A stretch of DNA of 64,000 nt from Casuarina equisetifolia (Eukaryota > Streptophyta > Magnoliopsida > Fagales > Casuarinaceae), in NCBI GenBank assembly GCA_028551475.1, contig CM052354.1:19739258-19803257 (forward strand), given 5' to 3'. How positions within the stretch are numbered: position 1 is the first letter of the stretch; the number at the start of each line of letters is the position of its first letter. The notes under the pieces were generated by a model that did no database searches, was not told where the DNA came from, and saw nothing but the letters and a program-made list of their open reading frames with translations. A program made the translations under genes and the position numbers. This document shows positions 9,691 to 20,379 of the stretch, piece after piece.

Positions 9691-10974
9691 GGTTTTCTTG
9701 GTACAAAAGGAACTAATCAGAAACACAGAAAGATAGTGAAGAACTTAAGAGCAGAAGCAAGGAACTGGTTCTTCAGTGAAAGCTTCAATCGATGTTAGAA
9801 GTTTTTGTGGGGAAAGAAGTCCGTCAAAGTTCTTGGGTGGAAATACCTGGGGTCCTTTTGGGATTTTCCAAAGAATAGACGGTTGAGATTCTTTGGTTCT
9901 GTTTTAGGGGTTTATAATTAAATGATTAAGCTTGATAATAGGTACCTTGTATGAACTCAAGATTCCCGATGTAGCAATTACCAAACCCTTGCGTTGTTAA
10001 AGCACCCATACTATAAATTTAGAGCAAGTTGTTGATCAGTAGTCAAAAGTTTGAAGCATCTTCGTTTTACCTTGCCAGTTTTTTAAGGCACATTGCCCAT
10101 CCCTGTCATTTTATATTGGTAACGTTCCCTGGTCTTCAACATCACCACTTTATTTCAACGCAGTGTTTGGCACGGCCATTGTCTTCTTGCTAGCGATGCC
10201 ATAAATTAAAAGTAATGTCCTTTCTCACTATTATTTTTATATCTGTATTGTTCTTTAGTCCTTGACATTAGCATTATACCTTATATGGAGTCTTTGCCGA
10301 CCCTAGTCACGTTCGTTGGCGATTCAATAAATTAAAAGCAACGTGCTTTATCTGTATCATTTTTTATTGGGAACGTTCGCTGGTCCTCAACATTTCCACT
10401 TTATGCGGTCTAGCGACGCAATAAAATCAATATCAACTTGCTCTATCCCCTTCATTTTATATCGAGTAAAGATAGTGATTGGAAACCCATTAAAATTGAC
10501 GCTAACGAGACTCAGGCAAATTAAGATTGAGATAGTTGACGTTGACGTTGACGAAGACTTCGAGTGGGGGAATTTGTAACGAATCAGGAGCATCTGTTAC
10601 TAGAAACCAAAAACTTTGGACATACTTCGCTTTATTTCTATAGCTGAAGTGAGACGTTGTAAAAAGTAAGACCTCACATTTATTAAAAAAAAAAAAAACA
10701 AGAAATATCTTACGTTGCTAAAGTAAAATATCTTTTATTAAAAATATCTTTTCCTTCACAATGTTTATCTTAAACCTACAATAAAATCAATTTTAACGTT
10801 ACTTTTCCGAAAACAAGATTTAAAGTAACACCTCTATTACAAAGAAAAAGGTTCTATAAACATGAGTCCAATGCATAGCCTTATTTGAGATTCAAGTACA
10901 CAATGAATTTTTATTAATCCTTCACTAGACCTGATTCACAATTTCAAAGCGCATTTTACGTTTGTAACAGCCTA
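9691..10974. promoter_or_regulatory. CNL upstream/promoter region with a degenerate tandem repeat
   Basis: It holds no gene. On the minus strand a TATA-like ttaattataaac lies near 9908-9920, about 220 bp before the CNL start; this is a weak promoter call. Between about 10100 and 10480 a degenerate repeat is visible: the phrase ggtaacgttccctggtcttcaac at 10121 recurs as gggaacgttcgctggtcctcaac at 10369, and a partial third unit (ttcattttatatcgag) follows at 10450. Confidence 0.4.
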
Positions 10975-12060
10975 ATGTTATTACAGTAGTACCTTTCTTT
11001 TTTTATTTTCTTTATATTTTTAGAGCATTATAGTAATAGAACTCTAATATTAGAACTTGCCTCTTCTGTATAAAGCAACAACATTAGCTATCATCAAAGT
11101 TCTATATCATGAAAGGTAATGGAAACAAAGCCCTTTCTTTGGACGATTTTTCCAGGGACTGCTTTAACATTAGACGCCTGATATGGTGTTGCATCAAAGC
11201 TATGGATCTTCAAACTTCCGTCTCCTGGATTAGTTATCAAGATTGATAGTCATCAACACAGGGAGAAGTGATACCCGGATTTCTCTTGGACAAGACTTTG
11301 CGGAGTAATTTTTTAGAAAAAGCCTTGGACTTTTCATCTGCGTATTCCACTCCTCATTGTTTCCGACAGACGATCAGTCACTCACCGAGAGCTACAAGCC
11401 TTAAGCGTAGTTTCTTTAGCCAAACAAAAGTACAGTAAGTGTACTTTGGAATTTTTTCCAAGTTAAAGATCCACCAGGAACACTCCACTTTGGAGGAATA
11501 TGTAACTGCTCATTGGTCACCTGAGATATTCAAGGTCTTAAGCTGCTTCAGTGAGACAGGTGAATTCCATGGATTGATCAGTGCTATCACGCTTTTTAAG
11601 TCAATTATAAAAATTTTCGCTCTTTCGATTTCTTTGAGCCATCAAGGTCTTAAACAAGGTAATCTCCCATCTGCATTGCTCTTTATCCTAACCTCCGTAT
11701 TCGCTCGTCTTCTTCTCGGAGAAGAATCAAAGGGACCCTGTAGAGCACCAAGATTACTCAGAATGTCCCTGCGATCTCTTACATGCTCTTTGTAGATGAT
11801 CTTGCGACTTTTAAGAGGTAGTTTGGATAGAAGCCAACTCTATATCTAGATGTGTTTCCACCTGTGGCTCCTGCTCACATTCAAAGGGTAAGTTTGGAAG
11901 ATTCATTTGGATCGAGAAAAACACACACATACACACAGATAATAAATGAAGGAAATATAGAGGATTTTATTTTTTATTTTTTTATAATTTGAGAATAATG
12001 ATTTATACATTAACTAATAATTTATTACTATTTGAGGGTTTTATATACAAATTATGGAGA
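10975..12060 (+). repeat. Duplicated block, part b (copy 2)
   Basis: It is a direct, diverged copy of 421-2040 without the TRIM and without about 700 bp of copy 1's interior. It ends in the same landmarks (gagaataatgat.tatacatt and a ggttttat.tac motif). With copy 1 it places SRK-A and the CNL gene between direct repeats about 10.5 kb apart. Confidence 0.7.
11540..11825 (+). pseudogene. LINE reverse-transcriptase fragment (copy 2)
   Basis: The plus strand reads SLSHQGLKQGNLPSALLFIL followed by TSVFARLLLGEE. A +1 frameshift then leads to NVPAISYMLFVDDLATFKR. The FVDD box is the RT catalytic motif and is intact here, unlike FAND in the copy at 843-1125. Only this short part of the RT is present; no endonuclease domain is recognisable. 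Confidence 0.7.
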
Positions 12061-13060
12061 TTCTATTTTTTGATGACTTTTTGTTTTTTAATTCACTATA
12101 ATAGTTCACCAAATAACACAGTACATATGAGTTTTGTTGAACAAGTTAAACATTACTTCAGCCTCCACATCAGTTCCAAGGGCCGAGTCACCCACGCGGT
12201 AACTCTCTGCCTTTTCTGCAGCGTGGGACTAGGTTAAGCGAGAAACCACCGGCTCCTCTTTCTTCTTCTCAAACAGATGTCAAACTAACATCTTTTACTT
12301 ATTCAAATTCTTTTAAATTGATTTTGGTTTTTAATTTTTGATAAGTGTATATAAAGGGATTATTGCTTTGTAAATGATGGAGTTCCATCAATACTAACAC
12401 CATATGTGAAAATTCTGTTTCAACTATCTCTCTTTGTTCTCTGTTCTTTGTTTCATTTTCTTTCTATTTGTTGATTTTTGCCATCGGTCCTCACTTTAAG
12501 TTTAAAGAGAAAGGCCTTGCGATAGGAATTGAAGGACTTCTCCCACTTGGAACTGAACTTGTGAGTCACCCCATGAACCAGCCATAGAACCAACCAGTAA
12601 GACCCTACGCACTGCATGCACCGCAAAAGCTTCGTGCACTTGGAAATCTGGCCAAAAACACATATGCAATGCTAGCAACTCAAGCAATTGACAACAAAGC
12701 TCACACCTCAGCATTTAGGGACTACGAGCGTGGAGAAGCATCCAACTTAGCCCTCTCAAACAAGCCAAGTCATCATGCTCTCACAGTGACTCCTCATGGT
12801 TGTGATCGACTCTTTGACTTCTCCAAGTCTTAGGAAGCTACCAAGAGTCTTAGTATAGGAAATATCACTCTATAAAATCTATAGTGGACACGACTACCTT
12901 TTAATCAGTGAATTGAGTGTTTCGCTTTTGTATTAGTATTCTGTTTGAGCTAATATACTAAGCGTACTATTATTTACATTGTTGTTTCTTGTCCAACAAT
13001 GATTTTTCTTCTTGGTAGTAGAGAGACAATGTATTTAGATATCCCTTTTCCTACTCAGCT
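12061..13060. other. Gene-free stretch
   Basis: No recognisable gene. A short plus-strand reading near 12510-12840 (IGIEGLLPLGTELVSHPMNQ) is followed by stops and resembles nothing I know. The right end leads into a decayed copia gag. Confidence 0.4.
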
Positions 13061-13064
13061 AACA

Positions 13065-13880
13065 TCAACAATTTTGTGACCCTTAAGCTGACCGAAGATA
13101 ATTATTTTCCCTAGATGACCAAGAAAATTCCTAATTCAAACTAAGAACCTCATTGAAGAAACCAAAAGCCTCCCATCCAGATTACGAGGCATGGGCACAA
13201 AGCAATACCTACAGTGAGGAGTTAAGATTCTATTAGTTTTTCTTACCGATTTCAAGAGTTTGTTGAACTAGCATAGCTCAATTAGAAAATCACTAAGTGA
13301 CTTAGCCAAAACCTTTTTGCCTACTCGAAAGCTTGGGGAAAGCTATAACTTCTTCAAATTAACAAGGTTTAAATATCCCATTTCTCAGTTCAACGAGGCT
13401 GAGGCACAACTACAAGCCTTTGAGGCTCGACGCAAATGCCGTAAGACTACCACCACAGTCGCCATGAGTGAAACCAAAACTTTCATTGCTCATGGTAGAA
13501 GAGGTGGTCAAAGGTCACATGGACCTCAAGATCCCTTTACTTCTTAAGGGAGAGGATTCGAATACTCGGCACTTGGAAACAAAGGACAATTGCATTCTCG
13601 AAGGTCTGATAAGAACAATCAAGTATAACCAAAAAAATCGTTGTGTACCACTTCTAACTTCCCACCTCATATTGTGATAGTATGCCAAATTTATGGAAAA
13701 AAGGAGGCACACTGCCCTGGAGTGCCGGGATAGATTTAGCCATACCTACCAGTCTCAAAACATTCCAAAGGTTTTAGCAACCTTACAAGTTCATGAACCA
13801 AATTTTAATGAATAGGTATCTGATTTGAGTGCATCCTCCCACATAGTGGATTGCACATTTATATTCTCCACTTCCTTCTG
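13065..13880 (+). pseudogene. Ty1/copia gag and protease remnant
   Basis: The opening phrase VTLKLTEDNYFPW matches the gag N-terminus of copia elements (KLT..NY..W). It is followed by LGESYNFFKLTRF and QLQAFEARR, then a broken zinc-knuckle-like VCQIYGKKEAHCPG. DLSASSHIVD closes it, where active elements have a D-S/T-G-A protease site. Frameshifts and stops interrupt it throughout. No pol follows, so it is a fragment. Confidence 0.55.
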
Positions 13881-14649
13881 CCATGTTGCTCGCAAAATCA
13901 TATGACTCTAGTAACAACTATGATGGCCTGAGAGTTCATGACTGCTCAACACCTAGTCCTTAGTCGACAGGTCAACCTCTCCTTTGGTTTGTTGAGGTGT
14001 GGTTGGATGGTTGATGAAACGCAAGTAGGAAAAGGTGCAAATAGTTTCACGAGAATGACCCCATAATCATTCCCAAAATGATCCCATACTTATTCCCTTC
14101 AAATCTATTTACATCAAATGGTCAAGCAAGGTAATCGAACCATCCCCATAAACCCGTACAAAATATCTCTTGGTCACTCTTCTCACGAACCCCACCTTTC
14201 AATACAAGAATTTCTTCTTAATTAGTAGGTCCTCCCACCAACCTCTGCACGTGTTTTAAATAGTCCTTTCCACTTCCCCAAGTAGTTCCTTGAATGCCAT
14301 CTGCGGACTTCCTGGCCTATCGATTTTCCAACAGATAGCTTTCACTTGAAGAGCTCTTGTGCGTGAAATTCTGGGTGGGATAGTTTCAGTTGTTTTGGAG
14401 ATTCAATCATATATTAGATTATTCCTTTCTTGTATAGTTTGATATTCTTACCATGTAGTATGGTCCTATTTGGGAAATTATTTGTGTGTGGTAGGTGAGT
14501 ATTCTTTTCTTTATTACTTTTATAATTTCCAAAGTATAAGTTGTCCTTAGCTTATAAAAGGACAAAATTGTATATTCCTTCTCAAGAAAGCAATTCACAA
14601 AAATTCCCTAAACCCCTATGTCTTTTTTCATCCTTACTCTGTGACAAGT
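13881..14649. other. Possible LTR debris carrying TRIM-2
   Basis: No gene. Sequence from about 14400 to 14990 has the look of a plant LTR: T-rich, a TATA-like gcttataaaagga at 14551, and a downstream gtgacaagttgttt that becomes continuous once TRIM-2 is removed. A partner repeat was not found, so the LTR reading is tentative. Confidence 0.3.
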
Positions 14650-14980
14650 TGTTATGGTCCTAAAGGTAATTGAACTCGCCATGCTAACAGGCTTAGGCCT
14701 TTTGGCTCAATGGTTGGGTTCATTACATTTGGTATCAGAGCCAAACCCCACATTTGGAGTTCAAACCACGAAAGGGGTGACCTACGAAAAGGGCTACTTG
14801 ACGGAAAATGTCATGGGCCGAAGGGGCGCCTAAACGCATGGGGCCAATGTAGAGCCGTTGTGGAGTGGGCCGTCGGGGCATCGGCTACGGAGCGTGGTGG
14901 AATGTTATGGTCCTAAAGGTAATTGAACCCGCCATGCCAACAGGCTTAGGCCTTTTGGCTCAATGGTTGGGTTCGTTACA
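14650..14980 (+). mobile_element. TRIM-2, complete miniature LTR retrotransposon with 78-bp LTRs
   Basis: Two 78-bp direct repeats (14650-14727 and 14903-14980), running tgttatggtcctaaagg to ttacattaca/ttcgttaca, differ at only 3 positions. Two bases after the first repeat comes tggtatcagagcc, a methionine-initiator-tRNA primer-binding site. The core is 175 bp and ends in the purine-rich gcgtggtggaa. The pentamer caagt flanks both ends (14645-14649 and 14981-14985). No protein is encoded; a short open frame across the core is incidental. Confidence 0.93.
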
Positions 14981-14985
14981 CAAGT

Positions 14986-15639
14986 TGTTTCTCTTTTTCC
15001 ACATAGAGAACAAAAGTGAAACTTGCAAATCAGAACGATTACTTTTTTGACAGATCAGAATGGGCAGAACACTTTCTCCTGAGTTTTCCATCTAACGAGG
15101 GATTTTTTTTTTTTTATTGTAATTGTGTGTGTTGTGGTGCTGTACGCGTTGCTGCAGAGACAGTGCAGGAAAAAACGTTGCAGAAATCTAGTGCCAAAAA
15201 ACAATGCAAAGTAGAGAACCAGTGTAGAAAAATGAGAAAAGCAAAGTAGAACATAGTAGAACGAAAAGCTTTTTTTCACTAGCAAAATGATTGTAAATTT
15301 AAATCATCCTATGGAAAACCTCCTTATTAAAGAATGAGACTGAAACTTACATTCTGCTTACGTCCATACTGTAGATCCTAAAAGAAAAATGATGAATACT
15401 TAAGTTACCCCATGAACACCAGTTTGACATCTTAATCTCTTGAAATCGATGGTAAGTGGGGGACTAAGATTTGTCCTTAACAATGCGAAAGAAAGTAGGA
15501 AAGCAAAGAACGGAGGCAATGAATGCAAAAATGCCAGTCCATTCGGCAGGGAAATACCTGCTACCACCAAGTCTAGTATGCACGGCAAACTTAATCCCAT
15601 CATCTTCTCAATCGTTATCTCCTTTTTTTTTTTTTTTCC
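14986..15639. other. Gene-free stretch
   Basis: It contains T-tracts (near 15104 and 15625) and short open frames on both strands with no family resemblance. It ends where the duplicated block, copy 3, begins. Confidence 0.4.
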
Positions 15640-16280
15640 TTTTGCAGCTCTATGTATTCGATTTAGACCTGGAAGTAGTCTAGATGGGATCGTTTGGATT
15701 CAAGGTTTAGAAAGAATTCTGTGGAAGCAACTACAAACTCCCCGTGCCATTTATAAGGCTAGAAAGGGGGAGCGCTAAAGGACAATTTGGGTTTTGAACT
15801 TAGGTATAGGCTAAAACTTGTTTAGATTTTTGAATTTCTAAGGAAAGTATCTTAAAAAGCGTTTAAAATATAACCTTATAACAAATAGGTCTTTCTATAA
15901 TTTCTTTTGTTCCACTTTTAATGAAAAGCTCGACAAATATGATATTCTTTATCTAGATCAATAATAACGCGACATATGTCTACAAATTTACGTTGCCATG
16001 CCACATTGGCACTAAACAATTGAAAAATAAAAAAAGATGATGGAGATTAGTTATAAGCGTTGAAACCTACTCTTGCCACCTTTTTTTGTGCATTTTAGTG
16101 CTCTAGAGAAAGTTGGTAAGAGAAGGCTCGTGTTTTAAACAAATAAACAAAGAAGATGGCATGATAATTCTATCCTAACGTGGGGGGCAAGAGTGGGTAC
16201 CTGTAACGTCCTCATGTTATCATAATAGTACCTTCCTTTTTTCTTTTTATTTTCTTTATATTTTTTCAAAGCATTATAGT
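15640..16280 (+). repeat. Duplicated block, part a (copy 3)
   Basis: It matches 1-490 from gcagctctatgtattcgattt through the tcgacaaatatgatattct region to gtaatagaactct. It carries about 100 bp of extra sequence near 16040-16140. Homology stops at 16275-16280, before part b starts, so copies 2 and 3 each keep a different half of copy 1. Confidence 0.7.
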
Positions 16281-16506
16281 AATAGAACTCTTATAACATG
16301 AGACAAGCCCAACTTGCGTTACTATCCAACGGTTTGCAAAGGAAAGGTCATCATGTAGTCGACTTAATAGTATGTAGAGAAAAGGCCCACGTGTATACAA
16401 CCTCATAGTATGTAAAGGAAACACCATCAAGAGGTGACAAGGGCATCATTAGAATTGGGTGGAGGAGAGTATTATGGGTTGGTTGTTGTAGACCTTTCTT
16501 GCCTTG

Positions 16507-16972
16507 TGTTACACTCTCATGCAACTAATATGGTATTATGCTTGATAATGGGATGGTTGAATAGTTTAATGAACTTCTTCGATTTTGATATGGTAATTGG
16601 AGAAGATTGCAATAGTTATTTTTTGGAGGAAGCTCCATCCTAAGTTAGATTTCTATGACCAAATGTAGAAACACTTCCTCTTTAAATACTACTAGGGAGT
16701 TGCTTGCTTGGCTACTTTGATGACACTTAGCTACACAGAACTTGCTTACACCATGATTTCTTAACTCTTGATTCTAGCATAAGGAAATACATAAAATGAT
16801 TACAAATAAATATAGTCACGCAATGCCTACCAAGGTAATTAAAACTGACTAGGCAATCCCTTTAATGAGGATAAGACAAAAGTGGGAAGCTAGTTTCCCC
16901 CCACATTCCCTTTAGTGATGTCCACATGTGATCAATAGCTAACCCACGGTGTTAGCTGTTGGATTTGTAACA
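16507..16972 (-). repeat. Gy-1 3' LTR
   Basis: 466 bp, beginning tgttacactctcatgcaac and ending ggatttgtaaca. It pairs with 24659-25144. Shared landmarks are aatatggtatta.gcttgataatggg and tgatgacacttagctaca. Confidence 0.85.
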
Positions 16973-17019
16973 TGCGTCCTTTCCTATGTTAGACTTTGTC
17001 CCCAAGGTTGAATTTAGGA

Positions 17020-18240
17020 AAATGTTGGTGAAAAGTATTGGAGTCTTCCTATGTGGCTTCTTTTGGTGGTAAATTGTACCATTGAATTAGGAGTTGAGGA
17101 GTACCTTGTTGAGTGTGACAGCTTTGTATAAGTTATAAAAATAAGGTGAAAGATTCAATGCTCACCTCATGGTGGCCATTGATAATTGCATAAGGTTGAA
17201 GGTGTAACAAGACATGGTCACTTACTTCAAAGTTGAACTCTCGGCATTTTTAGTCATAACATCTTTTCATGCAAGTCTGAGTAACAACAAGGTGTTCCTT
17301 AAAGAGCTTGATAGCTTCATCCCATTGATCTAGCTTGTAGTCTATTGATTCAAGCAATTTTATGCTGGGAACATAGGGTAGGAGAAAAGGTAACCATAGA
17401 TAATTTTATAAGGGGAAAGGTCAGTGTTGGAGTTGACACTTATGGTATGGCAAAACTCTGCCATGCAAGCCATTTAACCCATTCATGGGGTTGGCCATTG
17501 ATAAAGCATTTGAGGTATGTTTTAATGGACTAGTTGGTAGTTTTGGTCTAGCCGTTTATTTATTCGATAAGTCAAGTTACAAGTAAAGTTGGTACCTTGC
17601 AAACAAAATAGCTTGTGCCAAAAAGAACTTGTAAAAATGGCCCTATGATCATTGACTATGCATTAGGGTAACCTATAGTTTTGAAAAATTTGTTGAAAAA
17701 AAGTTGAGCAACCATGAAAAAGTTGTAAGGATGTGACAAAGGAAGAAAACGAGCATATTTAGAAAGGTGGTTAGCAACCACCATAAAAGAATTCTTACCC
17801 TGGGAGATTAGCAAATCATTAACAAAATCCATTGAGACTTACATCCAAATTTACAAAGGAATAGCAATGGTTAGAGAAGTCTATTGGTGTTAAGTTGTTT
17901 ACCTTATGTTCTTGGTAGATACAATAAAATCTAATGAAGTCCTTTAGTTAGGATTTCATATTTGGCTAGTAAATATTTGAGCACATAATTGTTGGATGGT
18001 TTTAATGTAGCTCTCATGTGTGCTACCATAGAATTCCTAGAGGACTATTGTAGGAGCTCTAGTATGGCAAAAAAATACACTCGTCCTTTGAAGAAAATAA
18101 GGCCCATCTTGTACTCCCATAGACTAGATGCTTCTCTTTATTGGATATGGTTGATGAGATCGTTAAACTTGGTTTGAGTTTCTTCTTGGATTTGCTTCAC
18201 CTATAAAGGAACTAAGGTGGAATTGAAGTCCATAGTGGTG
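17020..18240 (-). pseudogene. Gy-1 integrase remnant
   Basis: Minus-strand reading gives VVANHLSKYARFLPLSHPY, corresponding to the VVDRLSKY.HF.PL.HP segment of gypsy integrases. Further along come KHTSNALSMANPMNGLNG / PHEWVKWLAW, equal to LETYLRCF...PHEWVKWLPWAE. The acidic residue of VDRLSKY is asparagine here. There are many stops and frame changes. Confidence 0.65.
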
Positions 18241-18700
18241 GACTAGATTACATGTTAATCATGCCTCATGGCACATGTTGTTGTGTGGATGCATGCATGA
18301 CTGATGGGCACCATAACAAAGGTGCATGCTTTTGAAGCTGGGGGAAGGCATATGCAACATAGGCAAACAATTGGTAGGCTCTACTTATTGTCATGGAATT
18401 GTGACATGTAAAAGGGAAGATCTTAGGTTAAGAAGGGAAATAAGTTCCTTTTTTTCTAAAGAGGTTTACAAGATGTTTGCCAATTTTCCTACATTTAACT
18501 TAGGAAGCTTAGATAAAGTATCCATTGCTCAGTTTCGTTGTTCGGGTTTGAATTTGATACAAAAATCAAATCCCACCAATTTTGTAAGCCATTTTTGTTA
18601 ACTAGGCCTAGATATTCGTTTGCCCTGTAAGTATTTTAGGGATTGTTGATTAGTGCATATTACAAATTGTTGGCCAAGGAGGAAGTGGCTTAATTATTTG

Positions 18701-20368
18701 TGTTGGAATATATTTTAATAATATTAGAATATATAAACATTTTAATGATAAGAAAAATGAGAATTATAATATGAAAATATTATAACCATTTTGTTGGAAT
18801 ATATTGATAATTAAATGAAATTATAATATGAAAATATTATAATTAATATTTGATTATTTATGAGTTTCATAAGAAAAGTAATGTTGAAATTGTATGCAGG
18901 AAATTGGGTTAGAATAAGCCCAGTCTAAAAGTCTGACCCAGTCCAAAGTCTAACCCAATCCAAAGTCTGACCTAGTTTAGAGAGGTGTGAACTAGTCCAG
19001 AAAATGTGACCCAGGCCTAGAGTGTGACTCAGGCCCAGAGTGCGACCTAGTCCAGAATGCGCGACTCGCGACCAACTTAAGCTTCACGACCCAAAATCTG
19101 ACCCGCGATGACGCTATGACTTTGTCGGTAGATTTGACCACCCATTTCATCTCTGATCAAGGTGCAAGATAGCTCGTTGGAAAGCTAATGAAGAGGAAAA
19201 GATTTCTATGAAGAAAAATCAAATACCCATTACTCAGAGAGGATCAATTTGAAGAAATGGTGAAGCTTATCGTGTTCTTGCCCTAACTGCTCAAAAGTGA
19301 AATTAGAAGTAGATTAAAGGGATTTTGAAGATGATTTCAAAGGCTTTTTGTAAGGAAGAAGATGCTCCATCAATCTATGAAGGACCCACGAAGAATTGAT
19401 TCAAGATTGGAGAGAATTGAAGAAGATTTAAGTGAGACCTAAAACTTGCTCCATAGAACCTGAATTATAGAACTTTAAGTTGAGATCAAAACTGCACCGT
19501 TTTGGATGGGTTTTTGAAATAAATGAAGACAGAACTTTAGCCCCGACAGTTTGTCTTTCTCAAGCTTGAAAATGGACAGAGAAGAGGGAAATTAATCAAC
19601 TCCAACAAGAAGAAGACTTGATGATGCTTAGAAGTGTCAGAATGACTCTTTAAAGTGAGAGGTTAGTTGCTTTAAAGGTATTTAAGCAAGTTTGTCTTCA
19701 CCATTGCAAGAGGTCCAAAATTCAGAAGCAAAGAAAGCAATTTGTGAAGCATCTCATACTACTCATTCTAGCTCATCCAAACCTATAATTTTGATCTTCA
19801 TTGAGTGACTAATTTCTAAGCTCATTACTTGCTTATTAGAGAATTAATTTATGCTTCATTATACTCTATTATTGAAGTTGATTTTCTACAAGTAGACTCT
19901 GCTAGGGTTTAAACGAATTTAGGGCTTTTGTCCATTTTACTTTGTATTAAGCCTTTAGTAGTTGTTTGAAACTTCTGAGCTTGTATTGCATATATTACAG
20001 AAGCTTAGTTTGAAATTTGTAATAAGCTTGATAAACTTTGACTTGTTGATGTGTGTTGAGACACATTGTAATTGTGATCTTTGGTGTAAGGATTGTTTGA
20101 CTCATTGAGGAGGAGTTAGAAAGTGTAGGAGAAAGTTTCTCTTAGCTTTGTAGTAAAGTGGACTTCAACCGATTGTGTTGAAGGAGAAGAGGGTGGAAGT
20201 AGGTGAAAAAGGGCCAAATCACCGTGTAAACTTATGTCTTGTCTCTCTTGTGTTTAATTATCTTTGAATGCTTTATTTGATTGCAAAAAGTAATTGAACA
20301 TAAATTAAAAGTGTATTTTTAAAGAGAAACCTAATTCACCCCCTCTTAGGTTGCTAGAGGATGTAACA
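18701..20368 (+). mobile_element. Solo LTR of a long-LTR copia (SIRE/Maximus-like) inside Gy-1
   Basis: 1,668 bp starting tgttggaatatatt and ending ggatgtaaca, just after the phrase attcaccccctcttaggttg that is characteristic of the 3' end of SIRE-type LTRs. Flanks are tattatttg on the left and gtttgtatag on the right, a plausible 4-5-bp duplication. It interrupts the RNase H/integrase part of Gy-1. No internal region or second LTR is present, so it is best read as the product of LTR-LTR recombination. It contains a short repeated motif array (gtctgaccca variants, 18930-19100). Confidence 0.65.
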
Positions 20369-20379
20369 GTTTGTATAGC

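Noticed and set aside
9691-9726. Extended CNL N-terminus starting at an in-frame GTG (MFLISSFCTKKT)
   Set aside because: The ATG at 9690 gives the family's typical MVLGEVFLSAFLQ start; plant nuclear genes rarely start at GTG.
10343-10579. 78-codon plus frame ending in an acidic VDVDVDEDFE segment
   Set aside because: It is made by a short gttgac repeat within a degenerate tandem repeat; no family resemblance.
12502-12714. Cys-rich 70-codon minus frame
   Set aside because: No signal peptide or cysteine spacing of a known peptide family, and no conservation elsewhere in the window.
14710-14916. 68-codon plus-strand frame
   Set aside because: It lies across the TRIM-2 core and LTR; it starts inside the LTR and crosses the primer-binding site.
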